This document shows positions 45,501 through 55,369 of a DNA stretch of 64,000 nucleotides, one piece after another. Position numbers and translations under genes: made by a program. Origin of the DNA: Ectobius pallidus (taxonomy: Eukaryota; Arthropoda; Insecta; Blattodea; Ectobiidae); assembly GCA_964059195.1 (NCBI GenBank), contig CAXKWD010000006.1:69085073-69149072 (forward strand), given 5' to 3'. How positions within the stretch are numbered: the first letter of the stretch is position 1; each line of letters starts with the position of its first letter. The notes beneath the pieces are model-generated. The model was not told the DNA's origin. It was given only the letters and a program-made list of their open reading frames with translations, and searched no databases.

Positions 45501-45995
45501 CCGATTATTCGGATTTGAGAGTTACGCCACTGCCGGAGAACTCCGAGTAAGTAGGCCTAATTATTTCACAGTAATATGCCTTCTGTATATAAAAGTATTA
45601 ATGTAGCACTCATTTTCAGCTTGAACGAAATCTTCTATATATATAAAAATGAATGTATGTGTGTCTGTGTGTGTGTGTGTGTCCTTTATGCATTACTACA
45701 CCATTCATCCGATCGCCATGAAACTTTGGGAAATTGTTGGGTACATTCCCGGGAAGGTTTCTGTCATACTACATTTTTAATTATAGCTTCCGTTCGCGAG
45801 TTATGAGTGAAAGACGGGCAGAAAACGTGTATTTTTTGCGTTTTAGAAGCATCGGTTTTCAGTAATACATTTCAATGCCAAATCAATTATACTAGGCTTT
45901 GGCTATTTTTGTCATACCTTGGAAATTAAACTTTCGCGATCGCTTGAATGTTGTAGCTCACGATGGTCGACTCATTTGTTTATCATGTCAAGGCA

Positions 45996-46006
45996 CGCAG
46001 ATATAT
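45996..46006. repeat. LINE target-site duplication, left
   Basis: CGCAGATATAT directly before the LINE 5' end. The same 11 bp follow its 3' tail at 51599-51609, and a shared preceding A could make it 12. Confidence 0.85.
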
Positions 46007-46324
46007 CACATCACGATTAATGGCGGAAGGTTCGAATTCAATTTGTGCTGGTGCTTAAACTTTAGGTGTATTTCATAGTAATTTAATAAGTAAGGCTTAT
46101 TTTCTGATTTGTGACTATTCTTCTTGCATATACGGACCTGATCGGGCGATTTAAATCGTCACATTGTGCTTTTCTTACGTAAATAAAGCGAGTGAATAAA
46201 CTGTGTTTAGTGCAGTGTATATAGATATCAGATTTGTGACTTTCTGGATTTTGTGTTTTCTTACTCCCCCCTCGGAAGGGGAGGAAATAGATTTTAGATT
46301 TTAGATTTAAATACAATAATAGAC
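46007..46324 (+). promoter_or_regulatory. LINE 5' UTR / presumed internal promoter
   Basis: 318 bp from the insertion point to the ORF1 start. Complete LINEs of this group carry an internal Pol II promoter here. I see no TATA box near the 5' end, consistent with that type. An imperfectly repeated GATTTGTGACT occurs at about 46109 and 46231. Confidence 0.4.
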
Positions 46325-47734
46325 ATGGAGAATACATCTCAAAAGGTAGGACAGGAAGAAATGGAATTGTCTCTTAGTGACGTGAATATACATAAAAAGG
46401 AAACTATAAATCAACAGAATTCATCTGTTATCTCTAACAATAAGACAACCATAAACAAGGAATCCTACCGTTATCTTCATACGGACGCGGGCCCTTATTT
46501 TGTTTCAATTAAACATGATTCCAAGGACCTAGGAAAATTCCATCCAATGACCATTGGTAAATGGTTATTCAAAGCCAATTATGATGTTCAGTATTTGAAT
46601 AAAGTGAACAATTCTCAAATTGACGTGCATTTCCAAACGTATCATGCCGCGAACTCCTTTCTCAACTCGGATTTTGATACAGTTCATGGAACTCAATCAT
46701 TCATACCAGCTTACAATCTTTTCACTTCTGGTATAATTAAAGGTGTAGAAGTTAACATTACCACGGAAGAAATTAAAGCAGACAGTATTATCCCAGAAGG
46801 TTATGGTATTACAAATGTGTATCGTTTTAATCGTCGATGTAGTGACGATCAGGGTGAAGTAAAATATATACCTACTCAAACGGTAAAACTTACCTTTCGT
46901 AGCCAAGTGCTACCGAGATTGGTAAAACTGTATCATCAACAATGTCCAGTTGAACCATACAAAGAGAAGATCTCAATTTGTCAAAAGTGCGGTAAACTTA
47001 ATCATCGTACCAAATTTTGTAGATCGGCACAAAAATGCCTAAAATGCAGCCAAGAACATTCCACCGAGGAGTGTAAAAGCGAAACACTCGCATGTATCAA
47101 TTGTAAGTCTACACATAAAACGACGGATATGCAACAATGTCCAGCCTTTAAATTAGCACAACAGATAGCAGACAAAATGCAAACACTTCCGATTTCGCGC
47201 TATGAAGCCCAACAAATTGTACTTGGTCGTACTTCATATGCGCAGATGATACAAAAGAAAACGCCTTCTACGTTTGATCCTTACACGCAATTCCCGCTTC
47301 TGGAAAATCGCTCTACTTCTCAAAAAACTTTATTGAATCAACAGATTTCCTTTTCTCCCAAAACCAACGCAAACATTTCTATTCAGTCCAAAACATCAAA
47401 AAGGAAGGAGCAAGAAGGTGCTTCGGGTGTGGATACAACGGCATACAAAAAGATTTTGATTTATCCTACTGGCCATCTTGCAAGCCCAACGTCACCAGTC
47501 TTTTCTCAGAATAATAAAACGCAGCAGACACCTTGCACAAAGTCTTCTGATACCTCAAAACTTTCTTCACTCAATAGACCTCAAGTCTCCGGGAAGCAGA
47601 AAGTCCAACGATCTGTTACGAGTCCTACATATACTGTTATCACAGCCCTCAATAAGGTCATGAGTGAGGCTCCAGACAGTATTAGAAAAGATCTTGAAAA
47701 AATTAAATATCAAATAAAAGAACTAATTGCATAA
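46325..47734 (+). CDS. LINE ORF1, gag-like nucleic-acid-binding protein
   Basis: 469 residues. ORF1 proteins bind the element RNA and package it into a ribonucleoprotein for nuclear delivery. Three zinc knuckles are visible: C219-x2-C-x4-H-x4-C232, C238-x2-C-x3-H-x4-C250, and C257-x2-C-x3-H-x7-C272. Upstream (about residues 55-215) is an RRM/PRE-like region including NVYRFNRRC and VKLTFRSQVLPRLVKLYHQQCPVEPY, typical of Jockey/I-group ORF1. The C-terminal third is Ser/Thr/Lys/Gln-rich and probably disordered. The ATG at 46325 is the first in frame after the 5' UTR. The stop TAA (47732-47734) lies 7 bp before the ORF2 ATG, suggesting termination-reinitiation. Confidence 0.9.
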   Translation: MENTSQKVGQEEMELSLSDVNIHKKETINQQNSSVISNNKTTINKESYRYLHTDAGPYFVSIKHDSKDLGKFHPMTIGKWLFKANYDVQYLNKVNNSQIDVHFQTYHAANSFLNSDFDTVHGTQSFIPAYNLFTSGIIKGVEVNITTEEIKADSIIPEGYGITNVYRFNRRCSDDQGEVKYIPTQTVKLTFRSQVLPRLVKLYHQQCPVEPYKEKISICQKCGKLNHRTKFCRSAQKCLKCSQEHSTEECKSETLACINCKSTHKTTDMQQCPAFKLAQQIADKMQTLPISRYEAQQIVLGRTSYAQMIQKKTPSTFDPYTQFPLLENRSTSQKTLLNQQISFSPKTNANISIQSKTSKRKEQEGASGVDTTAYKKILIYPTGHLASPTSPVFSQNNKTQQTPCTKSSDTSKLSSLNRPQVSGKQKVQRSVTSPTYTVITALNKVMSEAPDSIRKDLEKIKYQIKELIA

Positions 47735-47741
47735 ATATACC

Positions 47742-50700
47742 ATGCCTCCGTATAATTACCTCAACCTATTGTACTGGAATGCTCGCAGTATAAATAACAA
47801 GAAAAATGAAATCCAATATTTATTGAGTAAAAATACATATCAGATTATTATCATTACTGAAACACATTTGGATGATAATAAATCTTTCACTTTGTCTGGA
47901 TATAAAGCAATCCGGCAAAATAGGAATAAGAATGGCGGTGGGGTCGCCATCTTTGTCCATAACAACATAAACATTTCCAATTATGATAATACAGTTAAAC
48001 CATTACCACATTTAGAAAGGATCCATCTGCAAGTGCTTGATATATCTATCTATGCCATTTATAACTCGGATCCTATTCAATTAACTACTTATCAATGGAA
48101 TTCCATCCTCCCAGTTGTTCCGGACCAGCATACCTTGATCTGTGGTGATTTTAATATACCAAATTTTCATCTCAGTTCCGATTGGCGAAACATTGCCCAT
48201 CCGCTCATCACTGTTTGCAAGCAAAATGATTGGCATATACTGAATTCTCATCTTACGACGCGACTCGGATATTTGAATCAACAAGATACCACTCCGGATC
48301 TAATTATAGCTTCTAAAGGATTTCTCCATAACATTCATGTTTCCAGAGTGAATGATACTTGTAATAGTGATCACTTTCCACTGCATATTCGCCTGACTCA
48401 CACTTCTATCATCTGGGACACTCTCTATAAAAAACATAGAGCGGGGAAAATTAATCCGCACAATTTATCAACATTCATAATGGACCACCTCTCAAACGTT
48501 AATGAAAACCAGTTGAATTATGAACAAGTAGAGACGATCCTCACATCTTACCTCAATATCCACCACCCTTATGAAATAATCTCCACCGATAAAAAACAAC
48601 ATCCTCCATGGTGGAACGCTCGATGTGCTGAAGCAATAGCGATGCGACGACAAGCAATGCACCGATATCGTTCTAATTCAACATATCAAAATTATATTTC
48701 ATACAAAAAACAGGAAGCTGTCACCAAACGGGTCCTTAATAAATCTAAACGTACCGGATGGAAGAGATATTGTTCATCCATTAATCAATCTAACACCACA
48801 ACACAGATCTGGCATCAATTAGCATGGTATAAGAAAAAGAATAACTCCCCGCAACTTTTACCCATCGCAGGCAACGTGGATATCCAACATAACTTTCTTT
48901 CCATGGTGGCACCAATCACTGTACCAGAATCGCCTATCCTATTTCCCAGCATCCATGCAGAATCACAGCATCCAATTATGCAACAAATCAGCATTCAAGA
49001 AATCTCTCATGTGTGGCAATCCAAGATCCGTCCTTCGAGTCCAGGTCCTGACGATATTACTTATTCTCTTCTCAAGGCTCTTCCTCAAGAATTTTTGAAG
49101 ATCTTAGCATCAGTTTTCACCAAAATATTACACTCCGGACAAATCCCATCTTCTTGGAATGTGTCACTTATACATCCAATACAAAAACCAGGAACCTCTG
49201 GCCTAACAGCCCAGGATTATCGGCCGATTTCTTTACTTCCCACACTTCGAAAAACTTTCGAAAAAATACTGACGGACCGCATCGCATTCTATTTAGAACG
49301 AAATGCGTTATGGCCTCGTACGCAATATGGTTTCCGTAAACATTATAATGCTGAGTTTAACATATACCTTTTATCTACAGATGTACAAATAGCTTTCGCA
49401 CAAAAAAACAAAATTGCTGCCTTGTTTCTGGATGCTTCACATGCTTATGAATCAGTGAGGATCCCTATACTCATGACCCGATTAAATACATATGCTCTTC
49501 CCACAGCCATAATGAAAACGATATATAATCTCATTCACTCTCGTACCATAACTCTGGTTCGTCTCTATAATAATCCTGCAACCAGAGTTGCCACACAGGG
49601 CCTTCCTCAGGGTTCATCTCTCAGCCCACTCTTGTATGCACTGTATGTGCAAGACCTCATGCTTCCTACTCCGGTTCCGCTACGCATACTCCAGTATGCG
49701 GATGACATATGTTTGTATCGGTCGCTCAACTCAAGAAAGATCCAAAGTGATATTGAGGAATTTCAAATCTCAGTCACCAGTTGTATATCTACGTTGGAGC
49801 ATCTGGGAATTAGTATCAATATGCAAAAGACTAAGTTTATGATTTTTCAACCTGGGACTCCACGTCAAGAGAAGTTTTTACATCTTCCAAACTTCAGACT
49901 CAAAATGGTCAAAGAAGTAAAATTTCTAGGCTGTATCCTGGACAGTCGTCTCACATTCAATAAACATTTTCAAACTATCTTGAAGGCTGGCCGCAATACA
50001 ATGAAATTATTCTTGGCGATATCTGGGAAAGCATGGGGAGCTGATCCTCTCATTCTATTCAATCTCATCATTCCTCTCATCTTATCTCGGATGGAATACG
50101 GATCTCTCGCCTATAACAGATTGACTCAAGCCTCTATAGCGCAATATCATTCTCTACTGTATAACATATACAAAGTAATTTTTCACATTAATGGAAAACC
50201 ATCATGTATAAAACTGCGCGAAGAATTCCCATATATGGATTTACAGTATAGACGTCAAATCAAAGCATGCAATTATCTTTCCAAATTATTGTCAGCCACG
50301 AATAACATTCTTCTTCCGAAACTTCAGCGTCTACAGGCTCTTCATCCATTCATCCCTGCCTCTCACACTTCGAATCTTGACGATCTTACCTCGATGTATC
50401 TACATTTTCTACGATACCCACAGATGTATAAAACTCCAGTACAGCCTCAATATCTGATGGACCCTAGACCTTTTCCGACAAACTTAACCATGGATTTAAA
50501 TACATTCCGTCAAAAAGATCTCAGACCATCAGCTCGATGGATCGAATATATGGAATCTTTATCTCAAGATCCTCCACCCATTATATATTTCACGGATGGT
50601 TCGAAGACAATGGGAAATGCTGGAGCAGCCTATTACAACTGGAGTGAAGAATATGGTAGAACTTGGAAACTTTATCCACAGACCTCAATTTATACTGCAG

Positions 50701-51425
50701 AGAATATTGCTCTTTACACTGCACTTAAGGACGCATCACGCCAACAATATCAGAATATTATTATTTTCTCTGACAGCTACTCCACTTTACAGGCCCAGCT
50801 CAAACTCAATGTAACTTCACATTCCATATATGAAATTATTATAAAATCCCTTCTGGACACACTCGTTCGAGAAGGAAAACATATTACTTTGACCTGGATA
50901 CCATCTCATTCAGGGATAGCAGGGAATGAAATAGTGGACAATCTGGCGAAACTGTCTGAGTTCAAAAATAAAATTGACATGAATTTTCTTACACCTCCTA
51001 GAGACATTGCTACTCACATCAAACAAAACCTAAAAACTTCTCAAGATATTTTACAGTATGAAAACCGCACAGATCACCAGAAAAGGATGGACACTGTAAA
51101 ATTCCTCAAAAAGTTAAGGAAAGTACCTCACAGGACTACCAGTTATTTCTACCGACTTAAGTTTCATACGGCACTTGTGCCGGTCTTTTTGCATAAACTC
51201 CAGTCAGATATTTCACCGTACTGTGATTGTGGTCAACTAGGGACGATTGATCATCTTTTCTTTGGCTGTTCTCATCGCGCACGACAGATAACAACTCTTC
51301 TCCAGACAATTTATCAACACCACCCTCCTGGCCCTATAAAAATGGACAACTTGTTACTTTTACGTTCCTGTCATATCTCCAGAGCTTTATTTCGATATAT
51401 AACTAAAACTCGGATGAAAATATAA
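47742..51425 (+). CDS. LINE ORF2: AP endonuclease, reverse transcriptase, RNase H
   Basis: 1227 residues from the first ATG (47742). It nicks target DNA and primes cDNA synthesis there. The endonuclease covers about 1-225: NARSINNKK, IITETHLDD, CGDFNIPN, and SDHFPL (S209-D210-H211). The RT spans about 440-760: QDYRPISLLPTLRK, QYGFRKH, motif A FLDASHAYESV, motif B GLPQGSSLSPLLY, and motif C YADD (652-655). RNase H lies at about 948-1075: FTDGSK (D952), AENIAL, FSDSYSTL, and HSGIAGNEIVDNLAK (H1056). A C-terminal CDCG...DHLFFGCSH zinc-binding-like motif follows. No stop or frameshift is present. Motif A has Tyr-Glu where AFD is usual (SHAYE), which is seen in some RNase-H-bearing LINEs. Confidence 0.95.
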   Translation: MPPYNYLNLLYWNARSINNKKNEIQYLLSKNTYQIIIITETHLDDNKSFTLSGYKAIRQNRNKNGGGVAIFVHNNINISNYDNTVKPLPHLERIHLQVLDISIYAIYNSDPIQLTTYQWNSILPVVPDQHTLICGDFNIPNFHLSSDWRNIAHPLITVCKQNDWHILNSHLTTRLGYLNQQDTTPDLIIASKGFLHNIHVSRVNDTCNSDHFPLHIRLTHTSIIWDTLYKKHRAGKINPHNLSTFIMDHLSNVNENQLNYEQVETILTSYLNIHHPYEIISTDKKQHPPWWNARCAEAIAMRRQAMHRYRSNSTYQNYISYKKQEAVTKRVLNKSKRTGWKRYCSSINQSNTTTQIWHQLAWYKKKNNSPQLLPIAGNVDIQHNFLSMVAPITVPESPILFPSIHAESQHPIMQQISIQEISHVWQSKIRPSSPGPDDITYSLLKALPQEFLKILASVFTKILHSGQIPSSWNVSLIHPIQKPGTSGLTAQDYRPISLLPTLRKTFEKILTDRIAFYLERNALWPRTQYGFRKHYNAEFNIYLLSTDVQIAFAQKNKIAALFLDASHAYESVRIPILMTRLNTYALPTAIMKTIYNLIHSRTITLVRLYNNPATRVATQGLPQGSSLSPLLYALYVQDLMLPTPVPLRILQYADDICLYRSLNSRKIQSDIEEFQISVTSCISTLEHLGISINMQKTKFMIFQPGTPRQEKFLHLPNFRLKMVKEVKFLGCILDSRLTFNKHFQTILKAGRNTMKLFLAISGKAWGADPLILFNLIIPLILSRMEYGSLAYNRLTQASIAQYHSLLYNIYKVIFHINGKPSCIKLREEFPYMDLQYRRQIKACNYLSKLLSATNNILLPKLQRLQALHPFIPASHTSNLDDLTSMYLHFLRYPQMYKTPVQPQYLMDPRPFPTNLTMDLNTFRQKDLRPSARWIEYMESLSQDPPPIIYFTDGSKTMGNAGAAYYNWSEEYGRTWKLYPQTSIYTAENIALYTALKDASRQQYQNIIIFSDSYSTLQAQLKLNVTSHSIYEIIIKSLLDTLVREGKHITLTWIPSHSGIAGNEIVDNLAKLSEFKNKIDMNFLTPPRDIATHIKQNLKTSQDILQYENRTDHQKRMDTVKFLKKLRKVPHRTTSYFYRLKFHTALVPVFLHKLQSDISPYCDCGQLGTIDHLFFGCSHRARQITTLLQTIYQHHPPGPIKMDNLLLLRSCHISRALFRYITKTRMKI

Positions 51426-51598
51426 TATCTTCTCTTCAGACTTACTTCAGAGACATACCTACAACTTTATCTTCCCAGCGGTCAACAGGATTGGCCTTGG
51501 GAAATTTAGACTTTCAGTGCATGGACGCAGTAGCCAACTCCCTCCTAGGAGTAGCAGTAGCGTCGTTAAAGAACAACGAACAACAACAACAACAACAA

Positions 51599-51609
51599 CG
51601 CAGATATAT
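51599..51609. repeat. LINE target-site duplication, right
   Basis: CGCAGATATAT after the (CAA)n tail, identical to 45996-46006. The Helitron sequence resumes directly (GAAATTTTCAACC), matching 28660 onwards. Confidence 0.85.
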
Positions 51610-51774
51610 GAAATTTTCAACCAACACCGAAGAAGTTTATTATTAAGTGCCAGTATGGTACTTTATGAGATTGTGTGGTGGACGAAAAAATGTCTGTCCG
51701 TCTGTCTGTCCGTCTGTCTGTCTGTCCGTCTGTCTGTCTGTCCGTCTGTCTATCTGTCCGTGTGTCTGTACGCA

Positions 51775-52515
51775 CCATAACTCAAATATGCTTTTTTGGA
51801 TTTTCATGAAACTTTGAAAACACATTTATAATGTCCATGGGAAGAATCCTATTGATATTGAACCAAATCGGTTCACCGGTACCGGAGTAATGCCCAATTT
51901 AGTGCCTATTTTAATAGATTATATTAGAAAGGCGCCATAGCTCAAATACGCTGTATCCGATTGCCACGAAACTTGGTATACCCATTTATGACGCCCATGA
52001 AAAGTGCCCTGTTGAATTTGAACCTAATCTGTTGACCGGTACCGGAGTAAAACCCAATTTAGTGTATATTTTAAAGGCGCAATAATTCGAATACGCTTTT
52101 TCGGATTTTTATGAAACTTCGTACACGCATTTATAATATCCATGGAAAGACGTCTGTTGATATTCGACCAAATCGGTTGGCCAGTACCAGAATAATGCCC
52201 AATTTAGTGCATTTTATGTTAATATATAAGAAGTCGCGATAACTCAAATATGCTTTATTGGATTTTCTTGAAACTGTGTATACCAATTTATAATGTACAT
52301 GGGAAGAAGTCTACTGATATTGGACCAAATCGGTAGACCGGTACCGTAGTAAAACCCAATTTAGTGTCTATTTTAAAGACGCGGTAACTCAAATACACTT
52401 TACCGGATTTTTATGAAACTTGGTATACACATTTATAATGTCCATGGGAAGACGTCTATTGATAATGGATAAAATCGGTTGACCTGTTTCGGAGTTATGC
52501 TCAATTTAGTGCCTA
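51775..52515 (+). repeat. Five tandem units of about 145-155 bp
   Basis: Each unit has a form of TAACTCAAATACGCTTT, GGATTTTTATGAAACTTGG, CATTTATAATGTCCATGGG, CCAAATCGGTTGACCGGTAC and CCCAATTTAGTGCCTATTTT. The units differ from one another by about 10-25%, so the array is not recent. Confidence 0.8.
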
Positions 52516-52668
52516 AGATGGTAACGTCTTGGCGTCACATTCTGGAGTTCCATGGCTCAAATCCCGAAACCGGCCAATTTGACTTTTCTTTATATTCTGC
52601 ATATCATAAGTGCAATCATAACTGATTAAACAAAACATACTGGCACTTTGTTATATCAGTTTACCTGA

Positions 52669-52742
<74 letters not shown>
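52669..52742 (+). repeat. (ATT)n microsatellite
   Basis: About 24 uninterrupted ATT units. It coincides with the right end of the insertion described at 51635-52743. Confidence 0.95.
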
Positions 52743-52743
<1 letters not shown>

Positions 52744-52744
<1 letters not shown>

Positions 52745-53406
52745 AGAGGGATAATCAATATAGGCCTAAATATGGTCAAACGTTGTTCGATTTGGACGAA
52801 ACTCACTATACAGGGGTTTTCTGGGCCAAGTACCTCGAATCTGAGGTCGCTTTTACCACGCGACGCCTAAATGGGGTCAAACGTTGTTCGATTTGGACGA
52901 AACTCACTATACAGGGGTTTTCTGGGCCAAGTACCTCGAATCTGAGGTCGCTTTTACCAGGCGACGCTATCTAATCGTGGTATGTAATTCACGTGATTTA
53001 GGTGTTAATAAATATAATGATTTAACTATTATGCTCTTAATTTTTAATTTCTGAAATAATTATCGCGGGCGATCGCTTAATTTTGTAGGTCCATCCTTGA
53101 CGATTCATTTGTTTAGAATATCAAGTCCCACAGACGTATGAAATTTTCAACCTACACGGAAGAGGGATATTCAATATAGGCCTAAATATGGTCAAACATT
53201 GTTCGACTTGGACGAAACTCACTATGCAGGGGTTTTCTGGGCCAGGGAACTCGAATCTGAGGTCGCTTTTACCAGGCGACGCTATCTAATCGTGGTATGT
53301 AGTCCACGTGATTTTGGTGTTAATAAATATAATGATTTAACTATTATGCTCTTAATTTTTAATTTTTGAAATAATTATCGCGTGCGAAGCCGCGGGCACA
53401 CGCTAG
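52744..53406 (+). repeat. Tandemly duplicated Helitron 3' region
   Basis: GGTCAAACGTTGTTCGATTT and its 100-bp context are repeated with a 101-bp period (52774 and 52875). A longer unit is then repeated: 53071-53406 restates CGATCGCTT...ATTCATTTGTTT...CCTAAATATGGTCAAAC through to the 3' hairpin. The joint is ATTATCGCG|GGCGATCGCTTA near 53062, where the first copy lost its terminal hairpin. Confidence 0.7.
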
Positions 53407-53407
53407 T

Positions 53408-54460
53408 AAGTAATAAACATGTCTTTATTTTTAATGCTGAGAGTAGGCCTCATGGATATATGGAAGGAGACACGGCCCACTAATTTGTTTTCGTTAACCA
53501 CGGGAAAGAGATGACTAACGTAACACATGACCAATCAAATCCCGTTAAGGGCGGAATGATACAAACTCAGTGTTTATATGCACTTTCATTCACAAAATGA
53601 ATAGATAATAATTATTATGTTGGTATTTATTTAACTGTATGTTCCGTATACAAATCTACATTTCTCGACCAATTTGCACGAAATTTTGCACACATACCCA
53701 GTTAAGCCCAGAAAGTAACGCGGCGAACACTAAAATTCAAACAGACCACTCCTTCCCTTTAAAATTTATATAATTTCTGAATATATCATACTGAAAAATG
53801 AAATGCAATTCAGTTATCATGACAACAGTGTATTGTTTAGAGTGTTCACATAGGGCTTTGGGAATTGCATAATACTGGGCTTTATCAAATTCTGATGCTA
53901 TCGATGTAATTAATACATTTGTGAACATAATTCTTGAAGATTGAAATCCAAGAAAATAAAGCACAATGTGAAGCAGTCACATAACTTTCTCTACCCTCGA
54001 CATGGAAAATATCATTTTCTTACTTCACATTTTGATGTAGAATAAGCGGTCGTATTGCAGGGACATCTTAAGTCTGTGCCAGTGAGTATGCTATATCAGA
54101 AGTCGGTAAAAAATCCTATCCACTGATACGCCACTCATAGCTGTAGGCTTTGTATAGGGATGTTTATCATGGGCCCTAAACATCTACAAGAAGACAAAAT
54201 AGAATGGAACATTTTCAGTCCTATGCCCGCAGTATATTATGTCCCAGGTTTTGGGGGAGGAATGTATGAAAGTGATATTGAATTTTTTTTTTAATTTCAG
54301 CTCCAAAACGGTTGTATGTGAGAGTGAGAAATGAAAATTTCCATAAAGACAATACAATCTTATGTAATCGGAATTTATGTTTCTTCTTATTTCAACCCAT
54401 ATCCAAGGCATGGTGTGTAGAAGCAACGGAATCCAACATTCGACATCCTCTGTGAGCCAT
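53408..54460. other. Unannotated AT-rich stretch
   Basis: No gene is recognised. Short minus-strand frames (53737-53964 and 54184-54426) lack motifs. Confidence 0.4.
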
Positions 54461-54465
54461 AAAAA

Positions 54466-54654
54466 GCTATATATCTAGCGTTTTCTGAGGGAATAGTTTG
54501 AGTGTGATAAGTCGTTCTTCCTCATTTCAAGTTCTATGTAGGCCTACAAAGGCCTATTATAAAAGACCCTAGAGTTTGAAAATCGAAAGTCCTTCATAAG
54601 TTAATTTCAAATTACAAAATAAAAACCCGGACGACGCCGGACCTTTTAAGCTAG
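54466..54654 (+). mobile_element. Helitron 3'-end fragment (family of the RepHel element)
   Basis: About 185 bp closely matching 28988-29171 (TAGCGTTTTCTGAGGGAAT, GATAAGTCGTTCTTCCTCA, GAGTTTGAAAATCGAAAGTC). It ends CCCGGACGACGCCGG (hairpin), 8 bases, then GCTAG followed by T. The 5' part of this copy is not recognisable. Confidence 0.6.
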
Positions 54655-54782
54655 TAAGCTATAAAAATTAACTTAGGAACGTCAGTGCTTCTGTGGGTGA
54701 AAATTCACCCATCTTCTTTTTGGTTTAGCACTATTGCAATTTTATTTTTGTTTATCACTCAATTTTTTTTTTAAACACAGGG

Positions 54783-55108
54783 TACTAGATATATGGGGTA
54801 CGCCGTAGCGTAGTCGTTGAGGCGATGCTCTACAAACTGGAAGATCGCGGGCTCCATCCCCGATGAGGTCATTAGGGTTTTTCAATTGGCCTAATCCTTC
54901 TGGTGGCACCACTGTCCTGGGGTCGACTAATCCTTTAACAGAAATGAGTACCAAGAGCAATCCCGGGGGGTAAAGGCGGCCGGTGCGTAAGACCTTATCA
55001 CCTTCACCAACAGATTGTCTATAAATCTGGGAGCCCCAACCTCCTGGAACCCTTTGGGCCTCCATGGCCTGTAATAGGGAACACTTTACTTTACTTTACT
55101 AGATGTAT
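54783..55108 (+). mobile_element. tRNA-derived SINE with (TTTAC)n tail and target duplication
   Basis: The head has an A-box-like GTAGCGTAGTCGTTGAGG and a B-box-like GGGCTCCATCCCC about 35 bp apart. A tRNA-unrelated body follows, and the tail is ACTTTACTTTACTTTACT (about 55083-55100). TACTAGATATAT (54783-54794) and TACTAGATGTAT (55097-55108) flank it, an 11/12 match consistent with an LINE-mobilised insertion. No coding capacity; the open frame on the minus strand is incidental. Confidence 0.75.
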
Positions 55109-55291
55109 AGAAGAACCACATGCCCCCATACCAATCCTGTCATCTGCCTTTCCATTGTGGGATGCAGGCTAGTGCATTTACTCAGACACAAAATTATAAC
55201 ACGAATGATATTGTATTTTGGAATGGTAATTTTTTCACACTGGCCATGCGTAGGCTAAGGAGGTGGAAATTTAATGTTGTACCGGCATGTT

Positions 55292-55362
55292 GCCTTGGTA
55301 GCTCAATGGCAGAGCGGCGGCACTGAGAGCTGAAGCTCCTGGCTCAAATCCCGGCTATGGCA
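55292..55362 (+). other. tRNA-like sequence
   Basis: Acceptor GCCTTGG/CTATGGC, D-stem GCTC/GAGC, an A-box (TAGCTCAATGG) and a B-box (GGCTCAAATCC) can be aligned to a 71-nt tRNA. The anticodon stem pairs poorly and no T-run terminator follows directly. A decayed tRNA gene or SINE head is more likely than a working tRNA. Confidence 0.4.
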
Positions 55363-55369
55363 TTGAATG

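Larger units (their letters stand above)
46007..51598 (+). mobile_element. Full-length I-group LINE with both ORFs open
   Basis: A 5592-bp insertion bounded by an 11-bp target duplication. Order: 5' UTR (46007-46324), ORF1 (46325-47734), ORF2 (47742-51425), 3' UTR, and a (CAA)n tail (about 51578-51598). Presence of RNase H after the RT and a simple-repeat tail point to the I group (I, R1, LOA and related clades); the exact clade is unresolved. Both frames are uninterrupted and all catalytic motifs are present, so this copy may be young and possibly competent for retrotransposition. Confidence 0.92.
51635..52743 (+). mobile_element. Second insertion in the Helitron, with internal repeats
   Basis: It interrupts the Helitron between ACACCGAAGAAG and GAGGGATAATCAATATAGG, which are joined in the uninterrupted copies (CGGAAGAGGGATATTC at 53157-53172). 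It contains a (GTCTGTCC)-type run (about 51691-51765), the five-unit repeat 51775-52515, a tRNA-like B-box segment (about 52505-52560) and a terminal (ATT)n. Ends and family are not resolved; the start resembles 21650-21720. Confidence 0.5.
45631..53406 (+). mobile_element. Helitron interrupted by two nested insertions
   Basis: The 5' end TCTTCTATATATATAAAAATG (45631) follows an A. The 3' end GCGAAGCCGCGGGCACACGCTAG (hairpin, then CTAG at 53403-53406) is followed by T. Own sequence is 45631-46006, about 51610-51634 and 52744-53406. The LINE at 46007-51598 and a minisatellite-bearing element at about 51635-52743 are later insertions. The 3' half is partly duplicated in tandem. No Rep/helicase is encoded, so it is non-autonomous. 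The parallel copy at 28311-28970 shows what the uninterrupted element looks like. Confidence 0.75.

Noticed and set aside
47727..47741. An ORF2 start upstream of 47742
   Set aside because: The frame is open there only from TTG and overlaps the ORF1 stop. The first ATG is 47742, just after the ORF1 TAA.
51517..51825. Frames with Ser-Val-Cys-Leu repeats or Thr-Asp-Arg-Gln repeats
   Set aside because: These are translations of the GTCTGTCC simple repeat on the two strands.
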